41,600 bases of DNA from Desulfatitalea sp. UBA4791 (GCA_002402905.1 DHGT01000128.1:1-41600), one strand, 5' to 3'; positions 16,050 to 24,501 are shown, numbered from the stretch's first letter. Notes: generated by a model not told the origin, from the sequence alone. Translations and numbers: made by a program.

Positions 16050-16349
16050 ATGGCGCAAATCGGATCGGAATTGAATCAATACCCCCGCGAAACCGTCAAG
16101 ATGCAGGTGACCGACGGCGCACTCGACCTGGCCTCAGCCAGCGCGATGGCCAAACAAAAAGCACGCGCAATGGACCCCAACGCGATGATGCTATCCTACC
16201 ATAGCGGAAAAACGGGTGAATTCTGGCCGGCCTACGAATGCGGTGGCGGCGACCGACCGCCGTGGCTCGTTTTTGCCGAGGTCAGGGGATATAATTTGAC
16301 AATCGACATCAACGATGGCGAATTCGAGTTTTTTTATTTGAGATTGTAA
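16050..16349 (+). CDS. AF1514-family small protein
   Basis: The 99-residue protein resembles, from memory, the AF1514 (DUF5619) family of small proteins found in archaea and sulfate reducers. Typical elements are LDLASASAMAKQKARAMDPN, an internal Gly/Lys turn (YHSGKTG), PPWLVFAEVRG and an acidic end DINDGEFEFFYLRL. The function of the family is unknown. No signal peptide, membrane segment or catalytic motif is seen. AAAGGAG eight bases before the ATG supports the start. It lies alone, downstream of the repeat element. Confidence 0.85.
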   Translation: MAQIGSELNQYPRETVKMQVTDGALDLASASAMAKQKARAMDPNAMMLSYHSGKTGEFWPAYECGGGDRPPWLVFAEVRGYNLTIDINDGEFEFFYLRL

Positions 16350-16495
16350 GCGATTGCGAGCGGCGCTGCGGAGTGCACAGGGGTTGGGCGCCGAAGACAA
16401 AAAAACACCTTTCGTCCGCCGGTTGGCACCTGGCGGGAAGGTGGTTCATGTTATAGAGGGGTGAAAGTTGAACTTCAGCTTATGGAAATTTGGTC

Positions 16496-16744
16496 CTAGA
16501 CATCGTCAGTCTGAACACCATCCACGCTTTCCAGGCAGTATTTTCGCCAAGCACAATTAAGCTGATCGCAGTCGACGGCACCACGCCTGAAACAATCGGT
16601 CAGGCCTTCTGCGCGCTGCAAGCTTCGAATCATAGCGGTAATGTCTACATAGCGTTTGTTGTGAGCGGTGTTCCCTGCCTCCCGAGGTATGCAGGGTGTG
16701 GATTGTCTCAATCCATTTTTCTCCCCTTTGGTTCCTAGATCCAT
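16496..16744 (-). CDS. Small Cys-rich protein, start uncertain
   Basis: The conserved-looking part is the C-terminal 50 residues: KRYVDITAMIRSLQRAEG followed by DCFRRGAVDCDQLNCAWRKYC, with four Cys spaced C-x7-C-x4-C-x5-C. I remember very similar short proteins from Desulfobacterota, without an assigned function; the Cys could bind zinc. The start is unclear. ATG at 16744 has no ribosome binding site. A TTG at 16711 lies nine bases after GGGGAG. The best-placed ATG after that GGGGAG reads ATG-GAT-TGA, out of frame, so the original start may have been lost by a small indel. Confidence 0.5.
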   Translation of the reverse strand: MDLGTKGEKNGLRQSTPCIPREAGNTAHNKRYVDITAMIRSLQRAEGLTDCFRRGAVDCDQLNCAWRKYCLESVDGVQTDDV

Positions 16745-16861
16745 TTTTAGGTGATCTGTCATTCCAAAGATCCAATCTTTCCTGGTCAGTCCTTCGTCCG
16801 ACCAAACCAAAATTGAAATCCTTTCCTTTGTCAGAATACAACTTTCGGCATGCCGACCCAA

Positions 16862-16900
16862 CCGGGAAAAAATCCCGAGTTAAAAAGGATTTTTTCCCGG
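16862..16900. terminator. Perfect 14-bp inverted repeat, terminator-like
   Basis: CCGGGAAAAAATCC (16862-16875) and its exact reverse complement (16887-16900) flank an 11-base loop. It lies between two leftward small genes, downstream of the one at 16973. A T-rich tract lies on the + side rather than after the stem on the - strand, so a standard Rho-independent terminator fits best for rightward transcription; in either direction it should form a strong hairpin. Confidence 0.5.
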
Positions 16901-16972
16901 AGTGCCATTTTGATTTTTTTAATTTTTACAGTTTTCTTGATCAACAGGCGCGAACGCATTTATGGCCTGTTG

Positions 16973-17173
16973 TCAGCATACATTCAACGCGCTGGCAAAA
17001 GGGGATGCGATCTGGAAGCGGCTCTCCTCCGAAAAATCCACGGCAGTGTAGACATTGGTCTCTCTTCGAGCCAGTTGCATGCCTTGGATGTTCTGCAACA
17101 TTTCACAAGTTTTCAGACATTCGTCTTTGGGGAGGTGTCTTTTTGGACAGTCTTTGCAGGGAGAAGAAATCAT
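16973..17173 (-). CDS. Small zinc-finger-like protein of 66 residues
   Basis: The protein starts MISSPCKDCPKRHLPKDECL, followed by KTCEMLQNIQGMQ, with Cys at positions 6, 9, 19 and 23 (C-x2-C-x9-C-x3-C), a plausible zinc-binding knuckle. The second half is polar without a recognisable motif. The start at 17173 is chosen for AAGGAG seven bases upstream; a longer frame to 17215 is unsupported. Together with the leftward gene at 16496 it makes a pair of short Cys-rich genes. Function unknown. Confidence 0.65.
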   Translation of the reverse strand: MISSPCKDCPKRHLPKDECLKTCEMLQNIQGMQLARRETNVYTAVDFSEESRFQIASPFASALNVC

Positions 17174-17413
17174 GGCGCGCTCCTTTTTCTGAAAATGGTA
17201 ACTGTCTAAATCCATTATAAAATGTGCATTCTTTCATAATGCTGTCTCCAACTATATGAAGGCGGGCAGCCTCTGTCCATAAGGCATCGGTATCATTTTT
17301 ACAGGGATTTTGGGGGTGGCCGGGAGAATTTCCCGGGAGAAATACGGCTGGCTTTTTGTTTTCCGGTCCCGTCCGGCCGTCAAATGAATCAGATGATCAG
17401 GTGGGGGGCAGGG

Positions 17414-18091
17414 CTACTCTTTCCACAAATCCACGTCGATCAATCCCAGACGGGCGGCATAACGCACCAGTTCCATGGCGCTGTGAATGTCGAGCTTGCG
17501 CATGATGTTGGCCCTGTGGTTCTCGACCGTTTTGACGCTGATGCAAAGCTGCTCGGCGATTTGGCCTTTGGAGGCGCCTTCGGCCAGCATGCGCATGATT
17601 TCCTGTTCACGGGAGGTGAGCTTGCCGTAGCCCGCATCGCTGACCTTGGCTTCTTTTACCGGCGAGTTCATCAGCTTGGCGATCACTTCATGGGAGATGG
17701 AGGAGTCGAGAAAGTATTCTCCAGAGGCAACGGCTTCCAAGGCCTGCGCCAGGCGCTCGGCGGCGGATTCCTTGATGACGTAACCGGTGGCACCGGACTG
17801 AAAGGCCTCCACGATGTAATCGATTTTGGAATGCATGCTCAGGATCATGATGCGCGTGTGGGGAAGATGATGACGGATTTTGCGGGCCACTTCCATTCCG
17901 GTCTCATCGGGCAGGGAGATATCCAGCAAGACCACGTCGGGTTTCAACTGGCTGGCTTTTTCAAATCCTTCACGTCCGGTGCCGGCCTCATCGATCACTT
18001 CGAACCGCCCATTGCGCGAAATAATGGTTTTGATGCCTTCTCGAAAAAGGGGATGATCGTCAATAATCAGAACTTGTCGCTTCTCTTTCAA
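17414..18091 (-). CDS. NarL/LuxR-family response regulator
   Basis: The 225-residue regulator has a receiver domain (IIDDHPLFREG, phospho-acceptor Asp57 in LLDISLP, Lys in VIKES) and a C-terminal LuxR helix-turn-helix (LTSREQEIMRMLAEGASKGQ to SVKTVENHRANIMRKL). The frame is open to 18268, but a TTG at 18091 preceded by AAGGAG with seven-base spacing gives the expected N-terminus (L)KEKRQVLIIDDHP. It overlaps the 3' end of the kinase gene by 32 bases, so the pair is translationally linked. Confidence 0.93.
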   Translation of the reverse strand: MKEKRQVLIIDDHPLFREGIKTIISRNGRFEVIDEAGTGREGFEKASQLKPDVVLLDISLPDETGMEVARKIRHHLPHTRIMILSMHSKIDYIVEAFQSGATGYVIKESAAERLAQALEAVASGEYFLDSSISHEVIAKLMNSPVKEAKVSDAGYGKLTSREQEIMRMLAEGASKGQIAEQLCISVKTVENHRANIMRKLDIHSAMELVRYAARLGLIDVDLWKE

Positions 18092-20102
18092 GATAATTCT
18101 CCTTGATCGGAATGGTGATGAATATCCCGGCCCCCTTGCCGATTCGTGATCGAATGTCGATGGTGCCGTCGAGGAGGTTGACCCGTTCGACCATGCTTTG
18201 CAGGCCCATTCGCTTGTCCTTGAAGGATTTCGCTCGCCAGTGCTTGGCATCGTAGCCCTTGCCGTCATCGATAATGCGCAGCATCAGGTTGGGGGACGAT
18301 GCCACCAGGCGAATGGTGACCCCTTCGGCTTCGGCGTGCTTTTTGACGTTGTGAAGCGCCTCCTGGATCAGGCGGTAGATGTTGATCTGAATGTCTTCGT
18401 CCAGATTGAGATCGTCGAGGCCGGCGGCGATGAAGTCGATTTTCAGGTTATTGTTCTGGGCAAAATCCTCACAGTAAAGAAATAGCGTCCGCACCAGTCC
18501 GAGCTGGTCCAGGCCCGGCGGGCGAAGATCGTAGGCCAGGTTGCGCACATCGGAAATGGACCGCTGCAGGATCGCGATGATGTCGCTGACCTGTTGCCGG
18601 GAGTCGTCGTTGTTCGGAGGATTGATGCTGAACAAGGTCTGCAGGCGGATTTTTAAAGAAGAGAGGTCCTGGGCAATGTGGTCATGCAGATCGCGGGCAA
18701 TGCGGTAGCGCTCGTTTTCCTGGGCCTTGATCAGTTCGTGGGTCAATGTGTGAATCTGCCGACGGGTCTGCTTGAGTTCGGTGACGTCCACGCCGACCCA
18801 TAGAAACTCCAGGGTTTCACCCTCTTCGTTCAAAATCGGACGATTGGTCCAGGTGACCCAGACGCGCTCCCCGTTGGACCGCATGTTTTCCAACTCGTTG
18901 GTTTTGAACTGCTCCGGGTGAAGCATGAAATCCGAAATCTCTTCCACGATGCTGCGGCCGTTGCTGGTTACGGTGGGCAGGATGGTTTCGACCAGCGTGC
19001 GTCCGACGATTTCGTTTTCACGGTAGCCGAAGAATTCCTGGGCGTATTCGTTGACGAACTTGATTTTTCCCTCGGTGTCGAATCGGATGATGAGGCTGTT
19101 GGCGTTTTGGACCAACTCGCGGAAATTGGTTTCGCTTTGGCGCAGGGCAGCCTCGGCCTGTCTGCGGGAGGTGATGTCTCTGGCCGTGGTATGGATGCAG
19201 GGAATGCCGGCAAAGGTCATTTTTTTGCTGCTGAATTCCGCATGAATAGCATGACCGTATTTGTGTTGGAGGGTGATTTCACTGTTGAAGGATTCACCGG
19301 CCTGGATGCGTTTGAAATACTCCTGGTAGGCCGATTGGTCGATGGTGTTATCCAGGTCGTAAATCAGCTTATGGACCAGGTCCTGCTTTTCGTAGCCGGT
19401 CAATTGGGTGGCGGCGGCGTTGGCGTCCAGGATTCGGCCTCTGGCATCGCTGATGATAATGCCGTCCTTCGAGCCGTCGAACAGGCTTCGATAGCGTTCC
19501 TGGCTTTCACGCAGGGTCTTTTCGATCTCTTTGCGCTCTTCGATTTCCAAACGGAATTGGGCGTTTGCGAAGGTCAATTCGGCGGTACGCGCTTTGACCA
19601 GGTCCTCCAGGTGATCGCGGTGGTTTTTAAGTTCCTGTTCGTTTTCCTTGCGATCGTGAATATCGGTCATCATCGCGTACTTGGAAACCGTCCCGTCGAT
19701 ATGGCGGATAGGTGCGTTGACCACCAGATACCAGCGTTTGTCGATGGGACTGATCACCTCCCAGCGGATGGTTTCCCCTTTTATAATGCGGTGGTTGATG
19801 CACCAGGGGCAGGCTGTGCTGCGGCCGAAGGCCCTGTAGCAATAATCGCCCGTCGCATCGCGACCCAGGTGTTCGATCATGCGATCGTTGAGATATTCGA
19901 TGTGATAATCGGCCGAGCAGATATAGATCATGCCGTCGAAGGCATCCACCATGGCGGTGAAGAGGCGGTCGTTTTCTTCGAGAATGGCCAGCAGGGTTTC
20001 GGATGCCGTACCATCGATATCGGACACGGCCGGGCCTTTACGCAGCAGTTGCCGCAAGCGTTCCCAGGCGGTGGCTGAATGCGCACCGGGGGTTGGACGC
20101 AT
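18060..20102 (-). CDS. PAS-domain sensor histidine kinase (NarX/DegS type)
   Basis: This cytoplasmic kinase of about 680 residues lacks transmembrane helices. Three PAS domains follow one another (the first contains FDGMIYICSADYHIEYLND and a C-x2-C pair in TACPWC; the others begin RYRSLFDGSKDGIIISD and NFRELVQNANSLIIRFD). The HisKA_3 domain carries the phospho-acceptor His in RIARDLHDHIAQDLSSL, and the ATPase domain has the LIQEALHNVKKHA N-box and DDGKGYD. It signals to the LuxR-type regulator encoded next. The PAS domains and Cys pair suggest sensing of redox, ligand or metal. ATG at 20102 is preferred for AGGGG upstream; a TTG/ATG at 20198/20195 would add 31-32 residues but has no ribosome binding site. 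Confidence 0.92.
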   Translation of the reverse strand: MRPTPGAHSATAWERLRQLLRKGPAVSDIDGTASETLLAILEENDRLFTAMVDAFDGMIYICSADYHIEYLNDRMIEHLGRDATGDYCYRAFGRSTACPWCINHRIIKGETIRWEVISPIDKRWYLVVNAPIRHIDGTVSKYAMMTDIHDRKENEQELKNHRDHLEDLVKARTAELTFANAQFRLEIEERKEIEKTLRESQERYRSLFDGSKDGIIISDARGRILDANAAATQLTGYEKQDLVHKLIYDLDNTIDQSAYQEYFKRIQAGESFNSEITLQHKYGHAIHAEFSSKKMTFAGIPCIHTTARDITSRRQAEAALRQSETNFRELVQNANSLIIRFDTEGKIKFVNEYAQEFFGYRENEIVGRTLVETILPTVTSNGRSIVEEISDFMLHPEQFKTNELENMRSNGERVWVTWTNRPILNEEGETLEFLWVGVDVTELKQTRRQIHTLTHELIKAQENERYRIARDLHDHIAQDLSSLKIRLQTLFSINPPNNDDSRQQVSDIIAILQRSISDVRNLAYDLRPPGLDQLGLVRTLFLYCEDFAQNNNLKIDFIAAGLDDLNLDEDIQINIYRLIQEALHNVKKHAEAEGVTIRLVASSPNLMLRIIDDGKGYDAKHWRAKSFKDKRMGLQSMVERVNLLDGTIDIRSRIGKGAGIFITIPIKENYLEREATSSDY

Positions 20103-20440
20103 GAGAGTGTCCCCTGTGATCAATGGACCTTCACCCTTATAAGCCACGGCGGCAATGGACTTCCCGGAGTTGGTGTCGTTTAAAAAAGCGCCCATCAATT
20201 TGCCATGAAAGGTGTCGAAAGGAAAGGAAAATTTTAAATGCCGGGTGCGATGGATAGACCATGCGGTGCTTTACTTGGCATCGGTTTTATGTCATTTAGG
20301 TCCAACTTTCGCGGTGGACGGTACAGCAGGTCGATTGATCTGTGCCGGGCCACAATGTAACCGTTTGATAATTATAATATTATGGATCTCCGGGGCAACG
20401 GCGCCTTGCGCTCCGGCCGGGTCGGAGAGGGCAGGTGGAA
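20103..20440. other. Intergenic region upstream of the PAS kinase and small gene
   Basis: No gene is supported here. A perfect TATAAT occurs at 20373-20378 inside an AT-rich patch, facing the gene at 20441, but no matching -35 element is visible at the right distance. The left 96 bases could be coding if the kinase uses its farther start. Confidence 0.4.
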
Positions 20441-20800
20441 ATGAAAGCCAGACAAGCGGTCATCTCTTTTTCCCAAAGTGAGAAGGTCAAGAGTGGACTG
20501 ATATGGGCGTCTCAATGCGTTCATATTCTGCAGAACCTGCCGGAACAAGACAAAAAAGGTGCCTTGGAGATTCTGAAATCTCTCGTGGCCATGATTTCCA
20601 ATGAGGTCCAACTGGCCCGCCAGGCTTCCGGGGATGGGGTGTGGTTGGAGGTGGACAAGTGTTTGAACAACGCCCGCATCATGATCGATTCGGGGGTTGC
20701 GGCCGAGGCGGAGTATCACTTTACCCAGGGTTTGACGCAGGTCAACAGAATCGGCCAGAAGAGCATGACCTATTTGATTGAAAACGGCTTGCTCACCTAA
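20441..20800 (+). CDS. Conserved hypothetical protein
   Basis: The 119-residue product starts MKARQAVISFSQSEKVKSGL and is predicted mostly helical (EQDKKGALEILKSLVAMISN, AEAEYHFTQGLTQVNRIGQK). No signal peptide or membrane helix. It could be a small helical-bundle protein; I do not recognise the family. A GTG six bases upstream (20435) is an alternative start; AGGTGG lies close before the ATG. CutA follows 26 bases downstream, so it may share an operon with that gene. Confidence 0.75.
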   Translation: MKARQAVISFSQSEKVKSGLIWASQCVHILQNLPEQDKKGALEILKSLVAMISNEVQLARQASGDGVWLEVDKCLNNARIMIDSGVAAEAEYHFTQGLTQVNRIGQKSMTYLIENGLLT

Positions 20801-20826
20801 TCGATAGTTTTAAAAGGGGTGAACCC

Positions 20827-21168
20827 ATGCGCCTGTGCTTGATCTATGTCACCACCAAAGACAAGGAAGAGGCCCGGGCCATCGGGCGCCACGTGGTGGC
20901 GTCACGCCTGGCCGCATGTGTCAATATTTTCGATCATATGAATTCCATGTATTACTGGGAAGGGGCCTTTCAAGACGATCATGAAGCGGTGCTGATCGCC
21001 AAGACCACCGAAACGCTCTTACCCGATCTGATCGCGGCGATCAAGCAACGCCACAGCTATGATTGCCCCTGTATTGTGGCGCTTCCGATAACGGACGGCA
21101 ATCCCGCCTTTCTCCAATGGGTTGCGGATCAGGTGATGCCCGCCCGTGGGCCGGAGAGCCCGGTTTGA
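20827..21168 (+). CDS. cutA: CutA-like divalent-cation tolerance protein
   Basis: The 113-residue protein matches CutA1 throughout: LIYVTTKDKEEARAIGRHVV, RLAACVNIF, the SMYYWEG strand, EAVLIAKTTETLLPDLIAAI and YDCPCIVALPI. CutA forms a ferredoxin-like trimer linked to copper and divalent metal tolerance, though its biochemical role is unresolved. AAGGGGTG precedes the ATG. It is in the middle of a run of three rightward small genes. Confidence 0.93.
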   Translation: MRLCLIYVTTKDKEEARAIGRHVVASRLAACVNIFDHMNSMYYWEGAFQDDHEAVLIAKTTETLLPDLIAAIKQRHSYDCPCIVALPITDGNPAFLQWVADQVMPARGPESPV

Positions 21169-21211
21169 GACGTAAGTCCATATTTTTTGATGGTAGAGGG
21201 AACTGGCAGCA

Positions 21212-21475
21212 ATGAAGGACGAGCGCGGATTATACTACTACCCTTTTCCCACCAACAAACACGTGCGTATGTACGTGCGTCAGGAGGGGGAGGAGATCGA
21301 GTTTCGATTATGGAATCAGGACGACGCAGGGCTCTGGGACGATCACGGATGGATCCCGTATGGGGCCATCGTAAAGGCCCAGGCCCTGTACGAGGGCGGT
21401 TCCTTTGACCCCAAAAGGGCTTACGATCTGACCCTGGCCAAGGGGCTGATCGAAGAGAACCGGCCGGATTCGTAA
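21212..21475 (+). CDS. Conserved hypothetical protein of 87 residues
   Basis: The protein, starting MKDERGLYYYPFPTNKHVRM, is rich in aromatic and charged residues with a beta-like pattern (RMYVRQEGEEIEFRLWNQDD, HGWIPYGAIVKAQALY) and a helical end. It has no Cys, signal peptide or catalytic motif. The ribosome binding site is weak (GAGGGAA). It lies 43 bases after CutA and may belong to the same transcript. Base composition and codon use look like the neighbours, which supports it as real. Confidence 0.75.
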   Translation: MKDERGLYYYPFPTNKHVRMYVRQEGEEIEFRLWNQDDAGLWDDHGWIPYGAIVKAQALYEGGSFDPKRAYDLTLAKGLIEENRPDS

Positions 21476-21556
21476 CGCCGATGATGCCGCCGATCTCTGT
21501 TCGTTAAGACGCAACACAGATCACCCGTCTCAACAGCATACCAAGTGGGCAGGTCG

Positions 21557-21617
21557 AGGATTATATCTCTCGCGCAGCGCCGATATCGGGTAAATTACCC
21601 ATTTAAGGGTTGGGCAC
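21557..21617 (+). repeat. Degenerate partial copy of the hairpin element
   Basis: About 60 bases align without large gaps to the right arm of the element at 15814-15955 (shared GATATCGGG(C/T)AAATT, CCATTT, GGGCAC; roughly 65% identity by eye). The left arm is missing or unrecognisable. It lies at the 3' end of the YqeY gene. Confidence 0.5.
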
Positions 21618-21620
21618 AAA

Positions 21621-22019
21621 CTACATCTGTTGCAGGATCTGTTTGACCAGATTGCCATCGGCAGCAGCGCCGAAATGGGCCATGATCGGTTTCATGGCCT
21701 GCATTTTGTTTTTGAATTGTGCGAAATCGACATTGGCGGCGATCCAGGATTTGATGTCGTTTTCATCGGCCATTTTCGGCAAATAGGCTTCGGCCACCTC
21801 GATAAAACGATTGGTCTCTGCCTTGCCGCTCTGGGCCAGCACCTCTTTTTCCGATTTGATCAGTTTTTTGATGATCCCGACCACTTCGGTATCCGGCAGC
21901 GATTTGTTTGCCTGGCGGCCGAATTCTCCCATGATCACCCTCAGGATGCTTTTTTTCTCTTCATCCTTGGCCTTCATGGCCGCAGCCAGATCTTTTTTAA
22001 TTTGTTCCTGCAACATCAT
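21621..22019 (-). CDS. GatB/YqeY domain protein
   Basis: The 131-132-residue protein matches YqeY along its length: LQEQIKKDLAAAMKAKDEEK, ILRVIMGEFGRQ, FIEVAEAYLPK, and the C-terminal PIMAHFGAAADGNLVKQIL. The domain is shared with the tail of GatB, where it contacts tRNA; the free protein is thought to act near aminoacyl-tRNA amidation, but its role is not settled. Two ATGs in tandem (22019, 22016) follow GGGAGGTAAG. Confidence 0.93.
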   Translation of the reverse strand: MMLQEQIKKDLAAAMKAKDEEKKSILRVIMGEFGRQANKSLPDTEVVGIIKKLIKSEKEVLAQSGKAETNRFIEVAEAYLPKMADENDIKSWIAANVDFAQFKNKMQAMKPIMAHFGAAADGNLVKQILQQM

Positions 22020-22265
22020 CTTACCTCCCGGTCAAATGGTGGCCTTGCATCCTTCAACTTTCCCCGTGTCTCTCTTTCAGGGGGGCATGCATTTGTCAAG
22101 AAGCAACCCGGGGGTATGTAGGATCCTATGTTTTCGTGGCCCATCGCATGCCGGCGTCAGGAAAGCGGGTCACCTTGTTTTGGTTGGGGTTTTTAGCTAT
22201 ATCTTTTTTTGCATCCAAACAGAGTGTGAGGTATCAGGCCACCGTGCCTGGTCCAGGAGGAACCC

Positions 22266-22943
22266 ATGCGTTTGCTTCTCGTCGAAGACGATGTGAAAAT
22301 CGCTTCTTTTATCGTCAAAGGGCTTTCGGCGGCTGGTTTTGCCGTGGATCACGCCTCGGACGGTGAACAGGGATTGGATCTCGGGTTGTCGGAACCCTAT
22401 GATGTGATCATCGTGGATCTCATGCTTCCCAAGCGTGACGGTCTGTCGCTTATCGAGAATCTGCGTCGTGAAAAGATCAAGACGCCGGTCATCATTCTGA
22501 GTGCCAAGGACTCGGTGGATGACCGCGTCAAGGGGCTGGAGATCGGCAGTGACGACTATCTGACCAAGCCATTTGCCTTTTCCGAACTGCTGGCCCGGGT
22601 GCAGGCCTTGATGCGGCGGGCGAGCGGCACCATCGAATCGACCCGGTTGACCGTCGGCGATCTCAGCCTCGATCTGGTGACCCGGGAAGTGGGCCGCAAC
22701 GGGCAGCGGATCGAATTGCAGCCCCTGGAGTACGCGTTGCTGGCCTATCTGATGCGCAATGCGGGCAAGGTGGTCTCCAAGACCATGATCATGGAGCATG
22801 TCTGGCACTACAATTTCGATCCCCAGACCAACGTGGTCGAAGCACGCATCTGCCGGTTGCGTGACAAAATCGACAAAGGTTTCGATCCAAAATTGCTGCA
22901 CACCGTTCGCGGGGTCGGTTATGTTCTTCGCAAGGATAAGTAA
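22266..22943 (+). CDS. OmpR-family response regulator
   Basis: The 225-residue regulator has an N-terminal receiver (LLVEDDVKIASF, phospho-acceptor Asp51 in IIVDLMLP, Lys in TKPFAF) and a C-terminal winged helix (about 125-222, ending VRGVGYVLRKDK). CCAGGAGGAACCC precedes the ATG. The partner kinase overlaps its 3' end by 23 bases. The pair is followed by HtrA, an arrangement like CpxRA with DegP, so envelope protein stress is a reasonable guess for the signal. Confidence 0.94.
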   Translation: MRLLLVEDDVKIASFIVKGLSAAGFAVDHASDGEQGLDLGLSEPYDVIIVDLMLPKRDGLSLIENLRREKIKTPVIILSAKDSVDDRVKGLEIGSDDYLTKPFAFSELLARVQALMRRASGTIESTRLTVGDLSLDLVTREVGRNGQRIELQPLEYALLAYLMRNAGKVVSKTMIMEHVWHYNFDPQTNVVEARICRLRDKIDKGFDPKLLHTVRGVGYVLRKDK

Positions 22944-24336
22944 GCTTCGGCAGTCGCTGGCCTTTCGCCTGACGGTCTGGTATGCGGTCATTTTCGTTCT
23001 CTCTTCGACCGTCGCCTTCGCGCTTTTTTATCTTCTGATCACCCAGGTGATCCGCCAGAAGACCGATGCCGAACTGCTCTCCCAAGCCAATGGGCTGAGT
23101 CACATTCATCTGCTCCAAGGTCCGGATATGATGCGCCGCGCCGCCGTGCTAAAGGCCCAGGCGACCGGTGAGCAGAAGATGTTTTTTCGCCTTTTTTACC
23201 CGAGCGGCGTCTCTTTTGCTTCGTCCAACATGACCTATTGGAACACTATCGGCATCGACCGGTACGCGGTGGACGCCATGGTCGAAGGCGGCGCTTCCTA
23301 TCGTTACGTCACCCAACGGGTGCCGGGCGAGTCATACGACGCCCGGGTCATTTACAAACGCATCAACCACAGCATCCTGCTCCAGATGGGCTACTCGCTG
23401 GAGAGTGAGGAACGTCTGGTCCAAACCTTCGAACGCACCTTCCTGGTGACCATGGTCGTGCTGCTGGCCGTCGCGGTGATCATTGGATGGTTCATGGCCC
23501 GTAGGGCGCTGTCGGGGGTAGCCATGGTCACCCGTACGGCGCGCCAGATCTCGGAAAACGACCTGGAAAGCCGGGTGCCCGTCCTGCGACGGGATGACGA
23601 AATCGACCAACTGGCCGTCACCTTCAACCAGATGCTCGACCGTATCCAACAACTGGTCGTCAGCATGCGGCAGATGAACGACAACATCGCCCATGACCTG
23701 CGCAGCCCCATCACCCGCATACGAGGCCTGGCCGAGGTGACGCTGACCCACTCGGCCGGCGCGGAGGACTATGCCCAGATGGCTGGCAACACCATCGAAG
23801 AGTGCGATCGGCTGTTGCAGATGATCAATACCATGCTGGCCATATCCCGTACCGAAGCGGGGATGGATCCTGCCTCGTTTCAGGTCGTGGACATGGCCGT
23901 GGTCGCCCGGGAGGCTTGCGTGCTTTTTCAACCATTGGCCGAAGACAAGGCGATCGAATGGCATTTTGCCATGGAAGAGGGACGCTGGGTGTCCGGGGAC
24001 CCGCCGATGTTGCAGCGGATGGTGGCCAACCTGATCGACAATGCCATCAAGTATACGCCCGAAGGCGGGAGGGTTCATGTCGGGATCCGCGCAGACGGGG
24101 GCAGTTGCGAGATGACCGTGGAGAACACCGGCCCGGGCATCCCCAGGGAGGACCAGGCGAAAGTTTTTCAACGCTTTTTCCGCGGAGACCAAAGCCGTTC
24201 CCAGGGTGGGGCCGGTTTGGGGCTCAGTCTGGTTTACGCCATCGTGACCGCCCATGGCGGATCGATCAACCTCGAGAGCCTTCCTGCTCGATACACGCGC
24301 TTTCGGATTCGTCTGCCTCTGGTGGCCCCGCTCTAG
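22921..24336 (+). CDS. HAMP-containing sensor histidine kinase
   Basis: The 471-residue kinase has a transmembrane helix at about 18-42, a periplasmic sensor of about 130 residues, a second helix at about 172-192 and a HAMP domain (about 193-245). The dimerisation domain has the phospho-acceptor His258 in NIAHDLRSPITRIRG; the ATPase domain has NLIDNAIKYTPEGG, NTGPGIPRED and GGAGLGLSLVYAI. The ATG at 22921 lies inside the end of the regulator gene; earlier in-frame starts would lie deep in that gene and precede the membrane segment. The periplasmic sensor matches no family I know. Confidence 0.93.
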   Translation: MFFARISKLRQSLAFRLTVWYAVIFVLSSTVAFALFYLLITQVIRQKTDAELLSQANGLSHIHLLQGPDMMRRAAVLKAQATGEQKMFFRLFYPSGVSFASSNMTYWNTIGIDRYAVDAMVEGGASYRYVTQRVPGESYDARVIYKRINHSILLQMGYSLESEERLVQTFERTFLVTMVVLLAVAVIIGWFMARRALSGVAMVTRTARQISENDLESRVPVLRRDDEIDQLAVTFNQMLDRIQQLVVSMRQMNDNIAHDLRSPITRIRGLAEVTLTHSAGAEDYAQMAGNTIEECDRLLQMINTMLAISRTEAGMDPASFQVVDMAVVAREACVLFQPLAEDKAIEWHFAMEEGRWVSGDPPMLQRMVANLIDNAIKYTPEGGRVHVGIRADGGSCEMTVENTGPGIPREDQAKVFQRFFRGDQSRSQGGAGLGLSLVYAIVTAHGGSINLESLPARYTRFRIRLPLVAPL

Positions 24337-24358
24337 CCGATGGGCTCATTTCCTATCT

Positions 24359-24501
24359 GGTGGCCATCCACAAATGACCAATTTGCCCGACATCTGCGTT
24401 CTGCTCAAAGTTTTATCATTGGAATATCAACTATATACCTTTGGTAAAATTTTTCGCACGCCGTGATCTCGACCCAATTTGCCTATTTGTGGACGGACAC
24501 T
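24359..24501 (-). repeat. Dispersed hairpin element, copy 2 (inverted)
   Basis: This is the reverse-complement counterpart of the element at 15814-15955, with the same ends and the same central AATATCAACTATAT. It fills nearly half of the 319-base gap between the kinase and htrA genes, 22 bases after the kinase stop. It could act as an mRNA end structure between the two-component operon and htrA. The rest of the gap holds the htrA upstream region. Confidence 0.8.

Noticed and set aside
16696..17220. Rightward frames over the Cys-rich gene region
   Set aside because: They are Phe/Ser-rich shadows crossing the 14-bp hairpin, with no ribosome binding site.
18918..20078. Open frame of 386 codons on the + strand inside the PAS kinase gene
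   Set aside because: Antisense shadow; the opposite strand encodes three PAS domains.
15814..24501. The two inverted repeats as ends of a composite transposon or genomic island
   Set aside because: The 8.4 kb between them holds ordinary housekeeping and regulatory genes of normal composition, with no transposase or integrase; independent copies are likelier.
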